From positions 20,477,138-20,541,137 of the forward strand of contig CM064517.1 of NCBI GenBank assembly GCA_032716605.1: DNA of 64,000 nt, given 5' to 3'. The notes below the pieces were generated by a model that saw nothing but the letters and a program-made list of their open reading frames with translations, searched no databases and was not told the DNA's origin. Position 1 is the stretch's first letter; each line of letters opens with the position of its first letter. Both the position numbers and the translations under genes were made by a program. The stretch comes from Paralithodes platypus. Its lineage: Eukaryota; Arthropoda; Malacostraca; Decapoda; Lithodidae. Of this stretch, positions 44,829 through 57,200 are shown in pieces.

Positions 44829-45208
44829 ATACTCAGCACCGTAGCCTCAACTCGAAACACAGCCTATCTCATTAGAACAGAGCTCATTCGCAACTTCCAG
44901 ACTCTCTGGGGACCAAAGGTGCAGACAATCCCCCAACTGGTTCTGTTATACAAACAATGCAAAAACTGGAACCCCTAGTTGTGGTGAAAAGATATCTTGA
45001 GCCACAACTATCATCAACACTCAGTACCGAATAGCAATACTGAGTAGGATCCTTAAAACGCCAAAGTCTATGTTTAACAAAGCCAAGGGTGCGGCTAAAC
45101 ACAGAAGAGTAGAAACATATTATATGGAAAAACACAAGTAAATCTGTAGTCACAATACGAGGGACAAACAAACCACACACATCCCTTAGAATCCGTCTGA
45201 TGTTACGT
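44829..45208. other. Unassigned DNA
   Basis: AT-rich sequence with one 98-codon minus frame of no recognisable family. I support no feature here. Confidence 0.4.
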
Positions 45209-45819
45209 TAAGGGGAGGCAGACCGTTTTTTTGGTCTATTAATTCATGTATTCATATTTGTTTTTAGTTTCCTCCCTAGAACTCCATCAAGCTTAGAAAA
45301 ACACCCCCTAGCGAGCCTTTAATGGGAACAGGAACCGGCCTTCGGCCGGGAGATTTCTCTACCGAAAAATTTACAAATTTATCTTGAAGGGGGGGGGGGG
45401 GGGGTCTAGGTGATGTTTTTTTCAAAGTTTGAGGGATGTCTAGCGAGAAAACTAAGAATTGATGAATTAATGAATTTATAGGCCAAAACAACAGTCAGTG
45501 TCCCATTCAGTCAACTGTTTTGAAACGTTTATCCCCATCTAGGTGTCGATTTCTTCCTGGCAAGCAATAGCGACCAGCATTGTATGGGGAAATCCGGCTT
45601 CGCCCGAGACATTTTTCTATCGAAAAATGTACAAGTTTAGCTTACCGGTACTGTCAAAACAAAAATATATATATGCTGGCTCGCTGCCGCTCGCCAGGAA
45701 AATATTGACACCTGGAGGGGGGTAAACGTCTTAAAATAGTAGGCTGAACGGGGTCGAATGGATACAAGCCAAAGATAGAGGGAGAAAAAGAGAAAAAAAG
45801 CGAGGTGGGCTCCCTTAAA
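45209..45819. mobile_element. Fused F2 (copy i) and F1 (copy h) fold-back elements
   Basis: Positions 45209 to about 45505 are an F2 copy starting TTAAGGGGAGGCAGACC, with the F2 core and a G-run at about 45388. At about 45505 (gtcccattcagtcaactg) the sequence passes directly into the left arm of an F1 copy that ends at 45819 with GAGGTGGGCTCCCTTAA. The outer end of the F1 left arm is missing, so the two elements share a boundary. Confidence 0.8.
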
Positions 45820-45929
45820 GAGCAAGCTAGGGAAAATAAAGAATAATCCAATAATTTCTGCATAAGTTCTCGCGAGGCATCACCACCACAGAAGACAATA
45901 ACAATATAATTACGTTCTTTATCAAACAG

Positions 45930-46133
45930 TCGCGAGCCGTGGCATAATAGTCAGTAGAGCGTCGGCTGGTGATCAAAGGGTTGGCGGATCGAGCCCACAC
46001 TGTCAAAGTGTTTTTGGTGCATATCAAGCCCGGGCAACTTGATTTAGCGATTCGTGAAAAACGCCTAATGTTAATGGCCACCCCTTCTCGGGAATTACGG
46101 TGTCTGTCTGTATGTCAAAAAAAAATAAATAAA
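45930..46133 (+). mobile_element. tRNA-derived SINE with RTE-like 3' end
   Basis: The head has an A-box-like TGGCATAATAGTCAGTAGAG and a B-box GGATCGAGCCC about 35 bp apart, as in tRNA genes. The body follows, and the 3' end (ggccaccccttctcgggaat, then tacggtgtctgtctg) closely resembles the 3' end of the RTE element at 1122-1152 (ggccaccccttcggggatca). An A-rich tail ends at 46133. Confidence 0.82.
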
Positions 46134-46134
46134 A

Positions 46135-46153
46135 AATATATATATATATACAG

Positions 46154-46191
<38 letters not shown>

Positions 46192-46237
46192 ATATACTGT
46201 ATATACTGTTATATATATATATATATACCGGTATATA

Positions 46238-46281
<44 letters not shown>
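46135..46281. repeat. (TA)n tract
   Basis: Interrupted TA dinucleotides. From 46282 to 46529 is unassigned sequence. Confidence 0.95.
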
Positions 46282-46283
<2 letters not shown>

Positions 46284-46529
46284 AAAAGGTTACCAGTAGG
46301 ACCACAAGACGCATCCCGGCTTACATATCCACCATTTGGCATGTTTACTGGTCAATTCAGTCGTTTGATAATTCCACCTCTTTTTCTGAATAATATATCA
46401 AACCAACTCCAACTCTTTCTTCGAACAAGATTTTCAAGCTTCTCATAATCAAAGTTTCTCTACTGGTTTATCAGTGAGGCCTTCGAAGTGCCCCAGATGA
46501 CTTGTATCCTTCTCTAGTACATAGTTGCT

Positions 46530-48412
46530 AGTGTTTGTGTGTGAGGTGTTTGTGTGTATGGTATCTAGTATGTGTGTGAGGTGTTTGTGTGTATGGTATC
46601 TAGTATGTGTGTGAGGTGTTTGTGTGTATGGTATCTAGTATGTGTGTGTGGTTTGTGTGTATGGTATCTAGTATGTGTGTGAGGTGTTTGTGTGTATGGT
46701 ATCTAGTATGTGTGTGGTGTTTGTGTGTATGGTATCTAGTATGTGTGTGAGGTGTTTGTGTGTATGGTATCTAGTATGTGTGTGTGGTGTTTGTGTGTAT
46801 GGTATCTAGTATGTGTGTGAGGTGTTTGTGTGTATGGTATCTAGTATGTGTGTGAGGTGTTTGTGTGCATGGTATCTAGTATGTGTGTGTGGTGTTTGTG
46901 TGTATGGTATCTAGTATGTGTGTGAGGTGTTTGTGTGTATGGTATCTAGTATGTGTGTGAGGTGTTTGTGTGTATGGTATCTAGTATGTGTGTGAGGTGT
47001 TTGTGTGTATGGTATCTAGTATGTGTGTGAGGTGTTTGTGTGTATGGTATCTAGTATTGTGTGAGGTGTTTGTGTGCATGGTATCTAGTTTGTGAGTGAG
47101 GTGTTTGTGTGTATGGTATCTAGTATGTGTGTGAGGTGTTTGTGTGTATGGTATCTAGTATGTGTGTGAGGTGTTTGTGTGCATGGTATCTAGTATGTGT
47201 GTGAGGTGTTTGTGTGTATGGTATCTAGTATGTGTGTATGGTATCTAGTATGTGTGTGAGGTGTTTGTGTGTATGGTATCTAGTATGTGTGTATGGTATC
47301 TAGTATGTGTGTGAGGTGTTTGTGTGTATGGTATCTAGTATGTGTGTGAGGTGTTTGTGTGTATGGTATCTAGTATGTGTGTGAGGTGTTTGTGTGTATG
47401 GTATCTAGTATGTGTGTGAGGTGTTTGTGTGTATGGTATCTAGTATGTGTGTGAGGTGGTTGTGTGTATGGTATCTAGTATGTGTGTGAGGTGTTTGTGT
47501 GCATGGTATCTAGTATGTGTGTGAGGTGTTTGTGTGTATGGTATCTAGTATGTGTGTGAGGTGTTTGTGTGTATGGTATCTAGTATGTGTGAGTGTTTGT
47601 GTGTATGGTATCTAGTATGTGTGTGTGAGGTGTTTGTGTGCATGGTATCTAGTATGTGTGTGAGGTGTTTGTGTGCATGGTATCTAGTATGTGTGTGAGG
47701 TGTTTGTGTGTATGGTATCTAGTATGTGTGTGAGGTGTTTGTGTGTATGGTATCTAGTATGTGTGTGAGGTGTTTGTGTGTATGGTATCTAGTATGTGTG
47801 TGAGGTGTTTGTGTGTATGGTATCTAGTATGTGTGTGAGGTGTTGTGTGTATGGTATCTAGTATGTGTGTGAGGTGTTTGTGTGCATGGTATCTAGTATG
47901 TGTGTGAGGTGTTTGTGTGTATGGTATCTAGTATACGCGTGTGAGGTGTTTGTGTGTATGGTATCTAGTATGTGTGTGAGGTGTTTGTGTGTATGGTATC
48001 TATTATGTGTGTATGGTATCTAGTATGAGTGTGAGGTGTTTGTGTGTATGGTATCTAGTATGTGTGTGAGGTGTTTGTGTGTATGGTATCTAGTATGTGT
48101 GTGAGGTGTTTGGGTGTATGGTATCTAGTATGTGTGTATGGTATCTAGTATGTGTGTGAGGTGTTTGTGTGTATGGTATCTAGTATGTGTGTGAGGTGTT
48201 TGTGTGTATGGTATCTAGTATGTGTGTGAGGTGTTTGTGTGTATGGTATCTAGTATGTGTGTGAGGTGTTTGTGTGTATGGTATCTAGTATGTGTGTATG
48301 GTATCTAGTATGAGTGTGAGGTGTTTGTGTGTATGGTATCTAGTATGTGTGTGAGGTGTTTGTGTGTATGGTATCTAGTATGTGTGTGAGGTGTTTGTGT
48401 GTATGGTATCTA
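46530..48412. repeat. 35-bp minisatellite, about 54 copies
   Basis: The unit contains atggtatctagtatgtgtgt and gaggtgtttgtgtgt. Several units are shortened to 18 bp, as at 47229 and 47289. GT-rich on the + strand. Confidence 0.97.
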
Positions 48413-48478
48413 GCTACGTGATCACGAGTCGGAGCGGGTGGTGGTGGATGGGATATAATTCCAAATGAAGCCACAACT

Positions 48479-48714
48479 TTTAACCCTCTCCGACATATGA
48501 CGCGATTTTGAGCCGATTAGGGATACTTTAAAGCCTTTGTTACCATCAGGGGTATTTAGAAACCTTTAGTTTAGTTACTTCAACCTCTGCAGTTGTCTTT
48601 GAGTTAGCTGTTGGCAGAAAACTTATTTTGGAGAGGTAATTATAAGAGTGAGAGAACTCTATATCTTATTGCTAATCTGGCAACCTCTGCGTCATATGAG
48701 AGTGAAGGGGTTAA
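48479..48714. mobile_element. TTAA-flanked MITE, family A, copy 2
   Basis: TTAACCCTCTCCGACATATGACG and inverted CGTCATATGAGAGTGAAGGGGTTAA (each quoted only at its ends here) bound 236 bp. Confidence 0.85.
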
Positions 48715-48815
48715 GCTCCTCGGTGGTCTAGTGGCTTAGGTGCAGGAGTGCTGCACTACTGGCCTGGATTAGAACCCTGGCTTCGGCATGGCACAAATTA
48801 TTAGTTTAGTCTTCC
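48715..48815 (+). mobile_element. tRNA-derived SINE head
   Basis: Directly after the MITE. The A-box-like TGGTCTAGTGGCTTAGGTG and the B-box-like GGATTAGAACCC have tRNA spacing. Without a complete acceptor stem it is a SINE rather than a tRNA gene. From 48816 to 49183 nothing further is assigned. Confidence 0.65.
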
Positions 48816-49183
48816 ATCTCTTTCTAGACCAACTTATACTTAAGTAATGATAAATATTGAAGCACAATGAGGGAAGAATTGAAAAGAGAAGAGGATATGA
48901 GGAAAGTGTAAAGGAGAGAGAACAAAAACAAATATAAGGCTTGAGGGTGCAGCGAAAATGATTTGGTGAGACATTAGAAAAATAAATGGTGTTAAGTGGC
49001 AGAAGATCTTGTACCTCTCCTCTTTCGCGAATGATTTACAGATATTTTAAGTCAAAAGCACAAGTCAGAAGGATTTGCAATAATGTTTGGCTATTCAACA
49101 GATTCGTTCAAGATAAGATGAAGGGCGAATGTAAGCCTCGAAGTGAAGCCCTGTGGTCTGAGAGAAGCAAAGCCGTCCCCTCA

Positions 49184-49552
49184 TTTAAGGGAAGATGGGC
49201 GTATTCATTTGATCATGTATGTATGTTTTTATTATATTATTAGTTTCCTCCCTAGACTTCCATCAAACTTTAAAAAACAAATAGATTAGTTCCCCCTCTA
49301 GATTACTTTGTACAGTATTCGGTAGAAAAATGTCCCGGCCGAAGGTCGATTCTTCCAAAATTCAGGCTCACTATCGTTTGCCAGGAAAAAATCGACACCT
49401 AACTAGCACGAAAGGTCTTAACATTGACAAAGAAATGGGGCAAAAGGTCTTATAATCGACAAACTAAGAGGGCGAACGTAATAGTTTGAAAACTAATGGG
49501 ACTAAACTCGAGGATGAAGGAGGACCAGAAAAACGGCCCATCTACCCTCAGG
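49184..49552 (-). mobile_element. Fold-back element F2, copy j
   Basis: TTTAAGGGAAGATGGG to GGCCCATCTACCCTC, with the core inverted and diverged. Confidence 0.78.
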
Positions 49553-49847
49553 ATATAAACAGGTTGCAGTCGGATCTAAGTGCACACAATGTTAATGTGG
49601 TGTGGTTCTTGTCTGACCTCCCAAGCTGCTACACATCTGCTAGAAATATTACTAATAAAAACAAAAAAAATCTCGTTATCAGAATCAAAGGGATGACCAC
49701 TAATTATCAACCTTGCAACTGCGTAGCAACCAAGCACTCAATCGTACTTAAAAGAAACTGATATCGTATAAATTTGTGTTAATCCATAGAGTTGTCACGA
49801 TTTGTTCTGTATCTTCAGTTGAAGTGATAATATGACCTTCAAGGAAA

Positions 49848-50221
49848 TAAGGGGAGGCAGACCATATTTCTGGACCCCTTTCTCTCTAATGTTTAGCCCC
49901 ACTAGTTTTGAGATTATAAGACGTTCGGCCCGTTAGTTTGGCGATTTTAACACCTTTCGCCCGAATTCGTTGTTAATTTTAAGACCTTTCGTGCCATTTA
50001 GGTGTCATTTATTCCTGGCGAACGATAGCGAGCCTGCAATTTTAAGAGGAACCGGCCTTCGGCCGGGACATTTTTCTACCGAAAAAATTTACACATTTAT
50101 CTTGAAGGGGGGTCTAGGGGGGTGATTTTTTAAGCTTGATGGAGGTCTAGGGAGGAAACTAAAAAAAAATATATGAATAAATGAATTAATAGACCAAACA
50201 AACGGTCTGCCTCCCCTTAAT
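49848..50221 (+). mobile_element. Fold-back element F2, copy k
   Basis: AATAAGGGGAGGCAGACC to GGTCTGCCTCCCCTTAA. Good match to copies d and m, with the sub-repeats clear. Confidence 0.88.
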
Positions 50222-50441
50222 GATAATCAGCAGTATCTTAATTGGCACAACACGCAACCACATAAATGCAGGCGGGTGCTTTGATGATGAAGAATAGTTT
50301 GACAATGTGGGTTGGTGAGACGTGGTAACCTTTTGATAGTAAGTTGGCTCAAGATATAATGGCTGATGTGATTTGGTGCGAGTGTTGACACCCGCGAGTA
50401 TTGTGTGTTGGCTGGGCTTCATCTCGGGGAATCCTTGGTGA

Positions 50442-50817
50442 CTTAAGAGGGGGGATGAGCGTATTTATTTCCTCATTTATGTAAATTTTTATCATATTGT
50501 TAGTTTCCTCCCTAGACCTCCATCAAGTTTAAAAAAAAAAAAAAGAAAAAAAAAATCCTTCAAGATACATTTGTTCATTTTTCGATGGAAAAATGTCACG
50601 GCCGAAGGCCGGTTCTTCTTAAATTAAAGTGTCGCTATCGCTCGCCAGGAAAAAATCGACACCTAAATGATACCAAAAGTCTTAATATTGACAAAGAAAT
50701 GGGTCGAAAATTCTTAAAATCGCTAAACTAATGGGCCGAACGTCTTAAAATCTGAAAACTAATGAGGCAAAACATGAGGAAGAAGGGGGGCCCGAAAAAC
50801 GGCCTATCTTCCCTTAA
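50442..50817 (-). mobile_element. Fold-back element F2, copy l
   Basis: TTAAGAGGGGGGATGAGC to GGCCTATCTTCCCTTAA, with the core inverted (ccgaaggccgg). Confidence 0.82.
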
Positions 50818-51465
50818 CAATATTGGAACCATGTAGTGCGGATAATCATAGCGTTTGCAGATAATCAGAGTGTTCGCGGATAATCAGAGTGTTCGCGGAT
50901 AATCAAAGCATTAGAGGTATATGCTACGATGTATTAAGAGTCCAATCAAGCTAATAATGTAGCTGTTTGGTAGGCATATTTACCGACGACGTCATACTCA
51001 TGCACCACTAAAAAAAAAAAAAAAAAACTTTCACCTTAATATTACTAGTTTAAGATGTGTTTTGAAAATCGGCCACGCTAGTCACCACCTCGGCAGTTAT
51101 GTTACACTGGTGATGGTGAGATGTGACGAGTGATGTAAATATATTTTTATTCTGGCTAACAATAGATCATCTTGCTCAGCGTAGGAAGGAGCTTTTGGAA
51201 TTGAAATGGTAAAACGATACTAACTACCCCTTAGACTCTCACACATCCTTTCTAACCTATATACAATCGTCTCATGATCGCCGACATTAAATAAAGTTAA
51301 GATTTAAGTAGTCACAGAGACAAACAAACTTCATTTCAAGAAATATATTTACTATTGACTAAAGCTTGACTAATTTGATACTGACAAGACTAATCGATTA
51401 AAATGTCTCAAGGAATGCTATTAACAAAGTAGTCTGGATCTCATTACGAATTCCTAAAGCTGCTT

Positions 51466-51467
<2 letters not shown>
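50818..51467. other. Unassigned DNA with a short tandem repeat and MITE-B remnant
   Basis: About four copies of a 19-bp word (gataatcagagtgttcgcg) lie at 50839-50905. Positions 51125-51300 look like a degraded MITE B interior. No gene is supported. Confidence 0.5.
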
Positions 51468-51550
<83 letters not shown>

Positions 51551-51560
51551 TTATTTATTT
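51468..51560. repeat. (TC)n followed by (TA)n and (TTTA)n
   Basis: Compound microsatellite. From 51561 to 51898 is AT-rich DNA with nothing assigned. Confidence 0.95.
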
Positions 51561-51898
51561 ATGACCAGGACAATGAGCATTGATATATGAACACAACTTA
51601 ATACAATTCACTTTATAGGGTTTAACAATAATTATATTACATCTTATTTCACTGAACAAAACGGAAAGCTTCACTTTCATAATAATACGCAATAGGAAGG
51701 TTATATCGGTCAAAATACCCATCTTTAAAGATGAATATTTACGGTGAAGACATTTTACTAAAGTTATGATAATTGCCATATATAACATAGTAAGGAAATG
51801 CTATACAATTTATGATATAATATAGACAATTCGTGATTGTTTTCATATTTTGTTCTTGGTTAATGTTTTAATGATTGGTCTTTAAATATTGCAATGTA

Positions 51899-52131
51899 TT
51901 AACCCTCTCCGACATATGACGCTATTTTGAGCCTATGGGGATACTTTAAAGCCTTTGTTACCATCAGGGGTATTTAGAAACCTTTAGTTTAGTTACTTCA
52001 ACCTCTGCAGTTGTCTTTGAGTTAGCTGTGGCAGAAAACTAATTTTGGAGAGGTAATTATAAGAGTGAGAGAACTCTATTTCTTATTGCTAAACTGGTAA
52101 CCTCTGCGTCATAAATGCGTGAAAGGGTTAA
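51899..52131. mobile_element. TTAA-flanked MITE, family A, copy 3
   Basis: TTAACCCTCTCCGAC to GTGAAAGGGTTAA, 233 bp, nearly identical to copy 2. Confidence 0.85.
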
Positions 52132-52539
52132 TAATACGGTACCTCTAGAATATGTACGTATATAATGATATATAGACACCATGAATTTCACTTGTAAGAG
52201 TTTAAATAATAATATGGATAGTAAAATAAGCCGAATATAATTATACTGTATATACCACAAATTTCCAACAATTTATTCTTGATAAGTTTCAAGGGTAACT
52301 AAGGCGACATAAGCCGCCTGGCCCGACTACTTTTTATAGTCACTAATGGTTTGGAAGCTTCTGAACTAATGAGCTAATGTCTAACTAGGAGACTAAATGT
52401 CGATAATCCAAATTAATTTCTAAGGTAAGATTTATCCATGCAAGATGCTAATTAAATTAAAACAATCGTTGCAAGTCAAGGAACACCTCCGTTGCCTACC
52501 CCTACTACCCAGTCAACTCTACTGTATACCTGCCATGTT

Positions 52540-53080
52540 CGTCCCCCACTGATTGTGCTCAATGAGCTCAATTTACTATGAGCGTTCAAATGAGTTCATG
52601 TGGTTGAATTGGGTCAAATGACCATTTTGGGGCGTGAGTCCATTCGTGGCAAGCAGGTCATTTGGGTTGATCGACTAATTTAAGTTGAATACAAAAATTA
52701 GGCTAAGTGCTATTGTTTTCTTGCGGCTATTTGGGCTCAGTGGTCATTTTGGTTTGTGGTCAATCATCAGATTAACCAAGATAATAGTAAATTCAACCCA
52801 TGATAATCATCAGGTCAACCAAAAGATAAGCAAGTCAAACTGGAAGATGTTCAACTCAACTCAGATAAAAAACACAAGAAAGAGAAGCAAGGAAGGTAGA
52901 TCCGGAAAATCATAGGTTAGTCCAGAATATCATCAGACACGCCCAAAAGATCATAATGATCAACCTGAGATCATCTGTTTGACTGGGAAGATAATAAAAT
53001 CGATCTGAAAGATCTGGTTGATGGCGGTCAAATATGTCGAGGTAAAATAGTGTTGACCGATCTGACATCTTTATCCGCAC
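52540..53080. repeat. Degenerate repeat region with GGTCAACC-like words
   Basis: Words such as ggtcatttgggttgatc on the left and atcatcaggtcaaccaaaag on the right recur in both orientations with variable spacing. I could not fit a clean unit. The 76-codon frame at 52685 falls inside and is not convincing. Confidence 0.4.
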
Positions 53081-53486
53081 CCCTATCTTTTCTGAGACAT
53101 ATGTGTTCCTTTATCCAGAACAACACCAACAACAAGAATGGTACGACCAGAACTATTGTAGAATAATCGGCGTGGTTATGTGACCTTGACCCTCCCGTTG
53201 CTCACTCATTAGTAAACTCTCTCTGGTCAGCAACAAAAATAATATCCTGTACAGATACCTTTAATTAAGGCTTACAGGAAACAATCTGGTTAATAATGAA
53301 GGATATTGATGGGTAAGAGGGTGAGGCGTGTGAGCGTGTGTGTCACAGAAGTTACAAGAAATATTTAGCACCTCGAAGGACTTGCGATCCATTCCGGAAA
53401 GATACTCTAAATGAAAAAAGAGAGATTGTGTAGTGCACTACACATATGCAGAATACTATATACTATCTGCTCTACGGAACAACTAT

Positions 53487-53760
53487 TTACACCCTCTGAG
53501 GGAAGTTTCTTCCAGGTAAAACCAATCTTATATGTAAACATATGTTTCCACTAATACTAGTGCTGAACCTCTTAATTTCTAACTTCCAGCCATGGGAGCG
53601 TGTTGTATTCATATTGAAGCGAAACATTTTGCTACAATACATTTTGTTAAACCCATTAAGTATTTTAAAGACTTCAGTGAACTGATCTAGTGGTCCAGAC
53701 GTATCCAACGAAAAGAGATCAAGAGCTCTTATTCGATCGGCATAACTCAGTCTTCTAATC
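53487..53760 (-). pseudogene. Decayed LINE C-terminal fragment
   Basis: The minus frame reads FTEVFKILNGFNKM, then RFNMNTTRSHGWKLEI, recalling the conserved ETFKILNGF-type and RGH-x-x-KL blocks after the RT of some Jockey/CR1-group LINEs. Upstream minus sequence (to about 53820) contains related but stop-ridden codons. Confidence 0.6.
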
Positions 53761-53875
53761 GATAGAATAAGATGTGTAGCCCTAATTTAAACTCTTTCTA
53801 GTCCTTCTATATCTTTCCTGATTGCTGAAGACCAAAATCAAAACTTGCTAATATAAAGTTATTTCTTTGTTTAAA

Positions 53876-54236
53876 GGTGGCGATTCAATGTAATTGAACA
53901 ATCATCGTCCTGTATCTGTTTTGTCAGTATTTTCTAAATGTTTGAACCAATGATGAACACTCAAGTCATGCCTTTTATTAATAAGAATAATTTGTCATAT
54001 AAGGTATCCGTTTCGAATTCATTTGATGCAGGTAATTATATCTTATAGGTAATTTTGGATTTAAGCAAAGTCTTTAATACAATTAACCATGATATTTTAC
54101 TAAGGAAATTATGGTATTAGGGGGGGTTGCCTAAGAATGGTTTTAAGTTGCTTAAATAACAAATCTCAATATATATAATTCAAAATGTTAACTTTGATAC
54201 ATGTTATGTAAACAGTGGAGTGCCGCAGGGTTCTAT
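53876..54236 (+). pseudogene. Decayed LINE reverse transcriptase fragment
   Basis: With several stops, the + strand still reads NHRPVSVLSVFSKCLN, then DLSKVFNTINHDILLRKL and SGVPQGS, i.e. RT motifs 2 to 4 in order. It points the opposite way to 53487-53760. The 29-bp satellite starts about 30 bp after the GVPQGS motif. Confidence 0.75.
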
Positions 54237-54265
54237 TTCCCACAAATCAAGACATCTCAATCATT

Positions 54266-57200
54266 TATGACTAAGGTGAGTATACTGTATGATTGATGAC
54301 TAAGGTGAGTATACTGTATGATTGATGACTAAGGTGAGTATACTGTATGATTGATGACTAAGGTGAGTATACTGAATGATTGATGACTAAGGTGAGTATA
54401 CTGTATGATTGATGACTAAGGTGAGTATACTGTATGATTGATGACTAAGGTGAGTATACTGTATGATTGATGACTAAGGTGAGTATACTGTATGATTGAT
54501 GACTAAGGTGAGTATACTGAATGATTGATGACTAAGGTGAGTATACTGTATGATTGATGACTAAGGTGAGTATACTGTATGATTGATGACTAAGGTGAGT
54601 ATACTGTATGATTGATGACTAAGGTGAGTATACTGTATGATTGATGACTAAGGTGAGTATACTGTATGATTGATGACTAAGGTGGGTATACTGTATGATT
54701 GATGACTAAGGTGAGTATACTGTATGATTGATGACTAAGGTGAGTATACTGTATGATTGATGACTAAGGTGAGTATACTGTATGATTGATGACTAAGGTG
54801 AGTATACTGTATGATTGATGACTAAGGTGAGTATACTGTATGATTGATGACTAAGGTGAGTATACTGTATGATTGATGACTAAGGTGAGTATACTGTATG
54901 ATTGATGACTAAGGTGAGTATACTGTATGATTGATGACTAAGGTGAGTATACTGTATGATTGATGACTAAGGTGAGTATACTGTATGATTGATGACTAAG
55001 GTGAGTATACTGTATGATTGATGACTAAGGTGAATATACTGTATGATTGATGACTAAGGTGGGTATACTGTATGATTGATGACTAAGGTGGGTATACTGT
55101 ATGATTGATGACTAAGGTGGGTATAATGTATGATTGATGACTAAGGTGAGTATACTGTATGATTGATGACTAAGGTGAGTATACTGTATGATTGATGACT
55201 AAGGTGAGTATACTGTATGATTGATGACTAAGGTGAATATACTGTATGATTGATGACTAAGGTGGGTATACTGTATGATTGATGACTAAGGTGAGTATAC
55301 TGTATGATTGATGACTAAGGTGGGTATACTTTATGATTGATGACTAAGGTGGGTATACTGTATGATTGATGACTAAGGTGGGTATACTGTATGATTGATG
55401 ACTAAGGTGGGTATACTGTATGATTGATGACTAAGGTGGGTATACTGTATGATTGATGACTAAGGTGGGTATACTGTATGATTGATGACTAAGGTGGGTA
55501 TACTGTATGATTGATGACTAAGGTGAATATACTGTATGATTGATGACTAAGGTGAGTATACTGTATGATTGATGACTAAGGTGAGTATACTGTATGATTG
55601 ATGACTAAGGTGAGTATACTGTATGATTGATGAGTAACGTGAGTATACTGTATGATTGATGACTAAGGTGAGTATACTGTATGATTGATGACTAAGGTGA
55701 GTATACTGTATGATTGATGACTAAGGTGGGTATACTGTATGATTGATGACTAAGGTGAATATACTGTATGATTGATGACTAAGGTGAGTATACTGTATGA
55801 TTGATGACTAAGGTGAGTATACTGTATGATTGATGACTAAGGTGAGTATACTGTATGATTGATGACTAAGGTGAATATACTGTATGATTGATGACTAAGG
55901 TGGGTATACTGTATGATTGATGACTAAGGTGAGTATACTGTATGATTGATGACTAAGGTGAATATACTGTATGATTGATGACTAAGGTGAGTATACTGTA
56001 TGATTGATGACTAAGGTGGGTATACTGTATGATTGATGACTAAGGTGAGTATACTGTATGATTGATGACTAAGGTGAGTATACTGTATGATTGATGACTA
56101 AGGTGGGTATACTGTATGATTGATGACTAAGGTGAGTATACTGTATGATTGATGACTAAGGTGAGTATACTGTATGATTGATGACTAAGGTGAGTATACT
56201 GTATGATTGATGACTAAGGTGGGTATACTGTATGATTGATGACTAAGGTGAGTATACTGTATGATTGATGACTAAGGTGAGTATACTGTATGATTGATGA
56301 CTAAGGTGAGTATACTGTATGATTGATGACTAAGGTGGGTATAATGTATGATTGATGACTAAGGTGAGTATACTGTATGATTGATGACTAAGGTGAGTAT
56401 ACTGTATGATTGATGACTAAGGTGGGTATACTGTATGATTGATGACTAAGGTGGGTATACTGTATGATTGATGACTAAGGTGGGTATAATGTATGATTGA
56501 TGACTAAGGTGAGTATAATGTATGATTGATGACTAAGGTGGGTATACTGTATGATTGATGACTAAGGTGGGTATACTGTATGATTGATGACTAAGGTGGG
56601 TATAATGTATGATTGATGACTAAGGTGAGTATAATGTATGATTGATGACTAAGGTGGGTATACTGTATGATTGATGACTAAGGTGGGTATACTGTATGAT
56701 TGATGACTAAGGTGGGTATACTGTATGATTGATGACTAAGGTGGGTATAATGTATGATTGATGACTAAGGTGAGTATAATGTATGATTGATGACTAAGGT
56801 GGTATACTGTATGATTGATGACTAAGGTGGGTATACTGTATGATTGATGACTAAGGTGGGTATACTGTATGATTGATGACTAAGGTGGGTATAATGTATG
56901 ATTGATGACTAAGGTGAGTATAATGTATGATTGATGACTAAGGTGGGTATACTGTATGATTGATGACTAAGGTGGGTATACTGTATGATTGATGACTAAG
57001 GTGGGTATACTGTATGATTGATGACTAAGGTGGGTATACTGTATGATTGATGACTAAGGTGAGTATACTGTATGATTGATGACTAAGGTGAGTATACTGT
57101 ATGATTGATGACTAAGGTGAGTATACTGTATGATTGATGACTAAGGTGAGTATACTGTATGATTGATGACTAAGGTGGGTATACTGTATGATTGATGACT

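Noticed and set aside
45930..46010. A functional tRNA gene (also at 20870, 27090, 48720, 12690 and 14955)
   Set aside because: A- and B-box motifs are present, but acceptor stems do not pair cleanly, and sequences recur with SINE bodies and A-rich tails.
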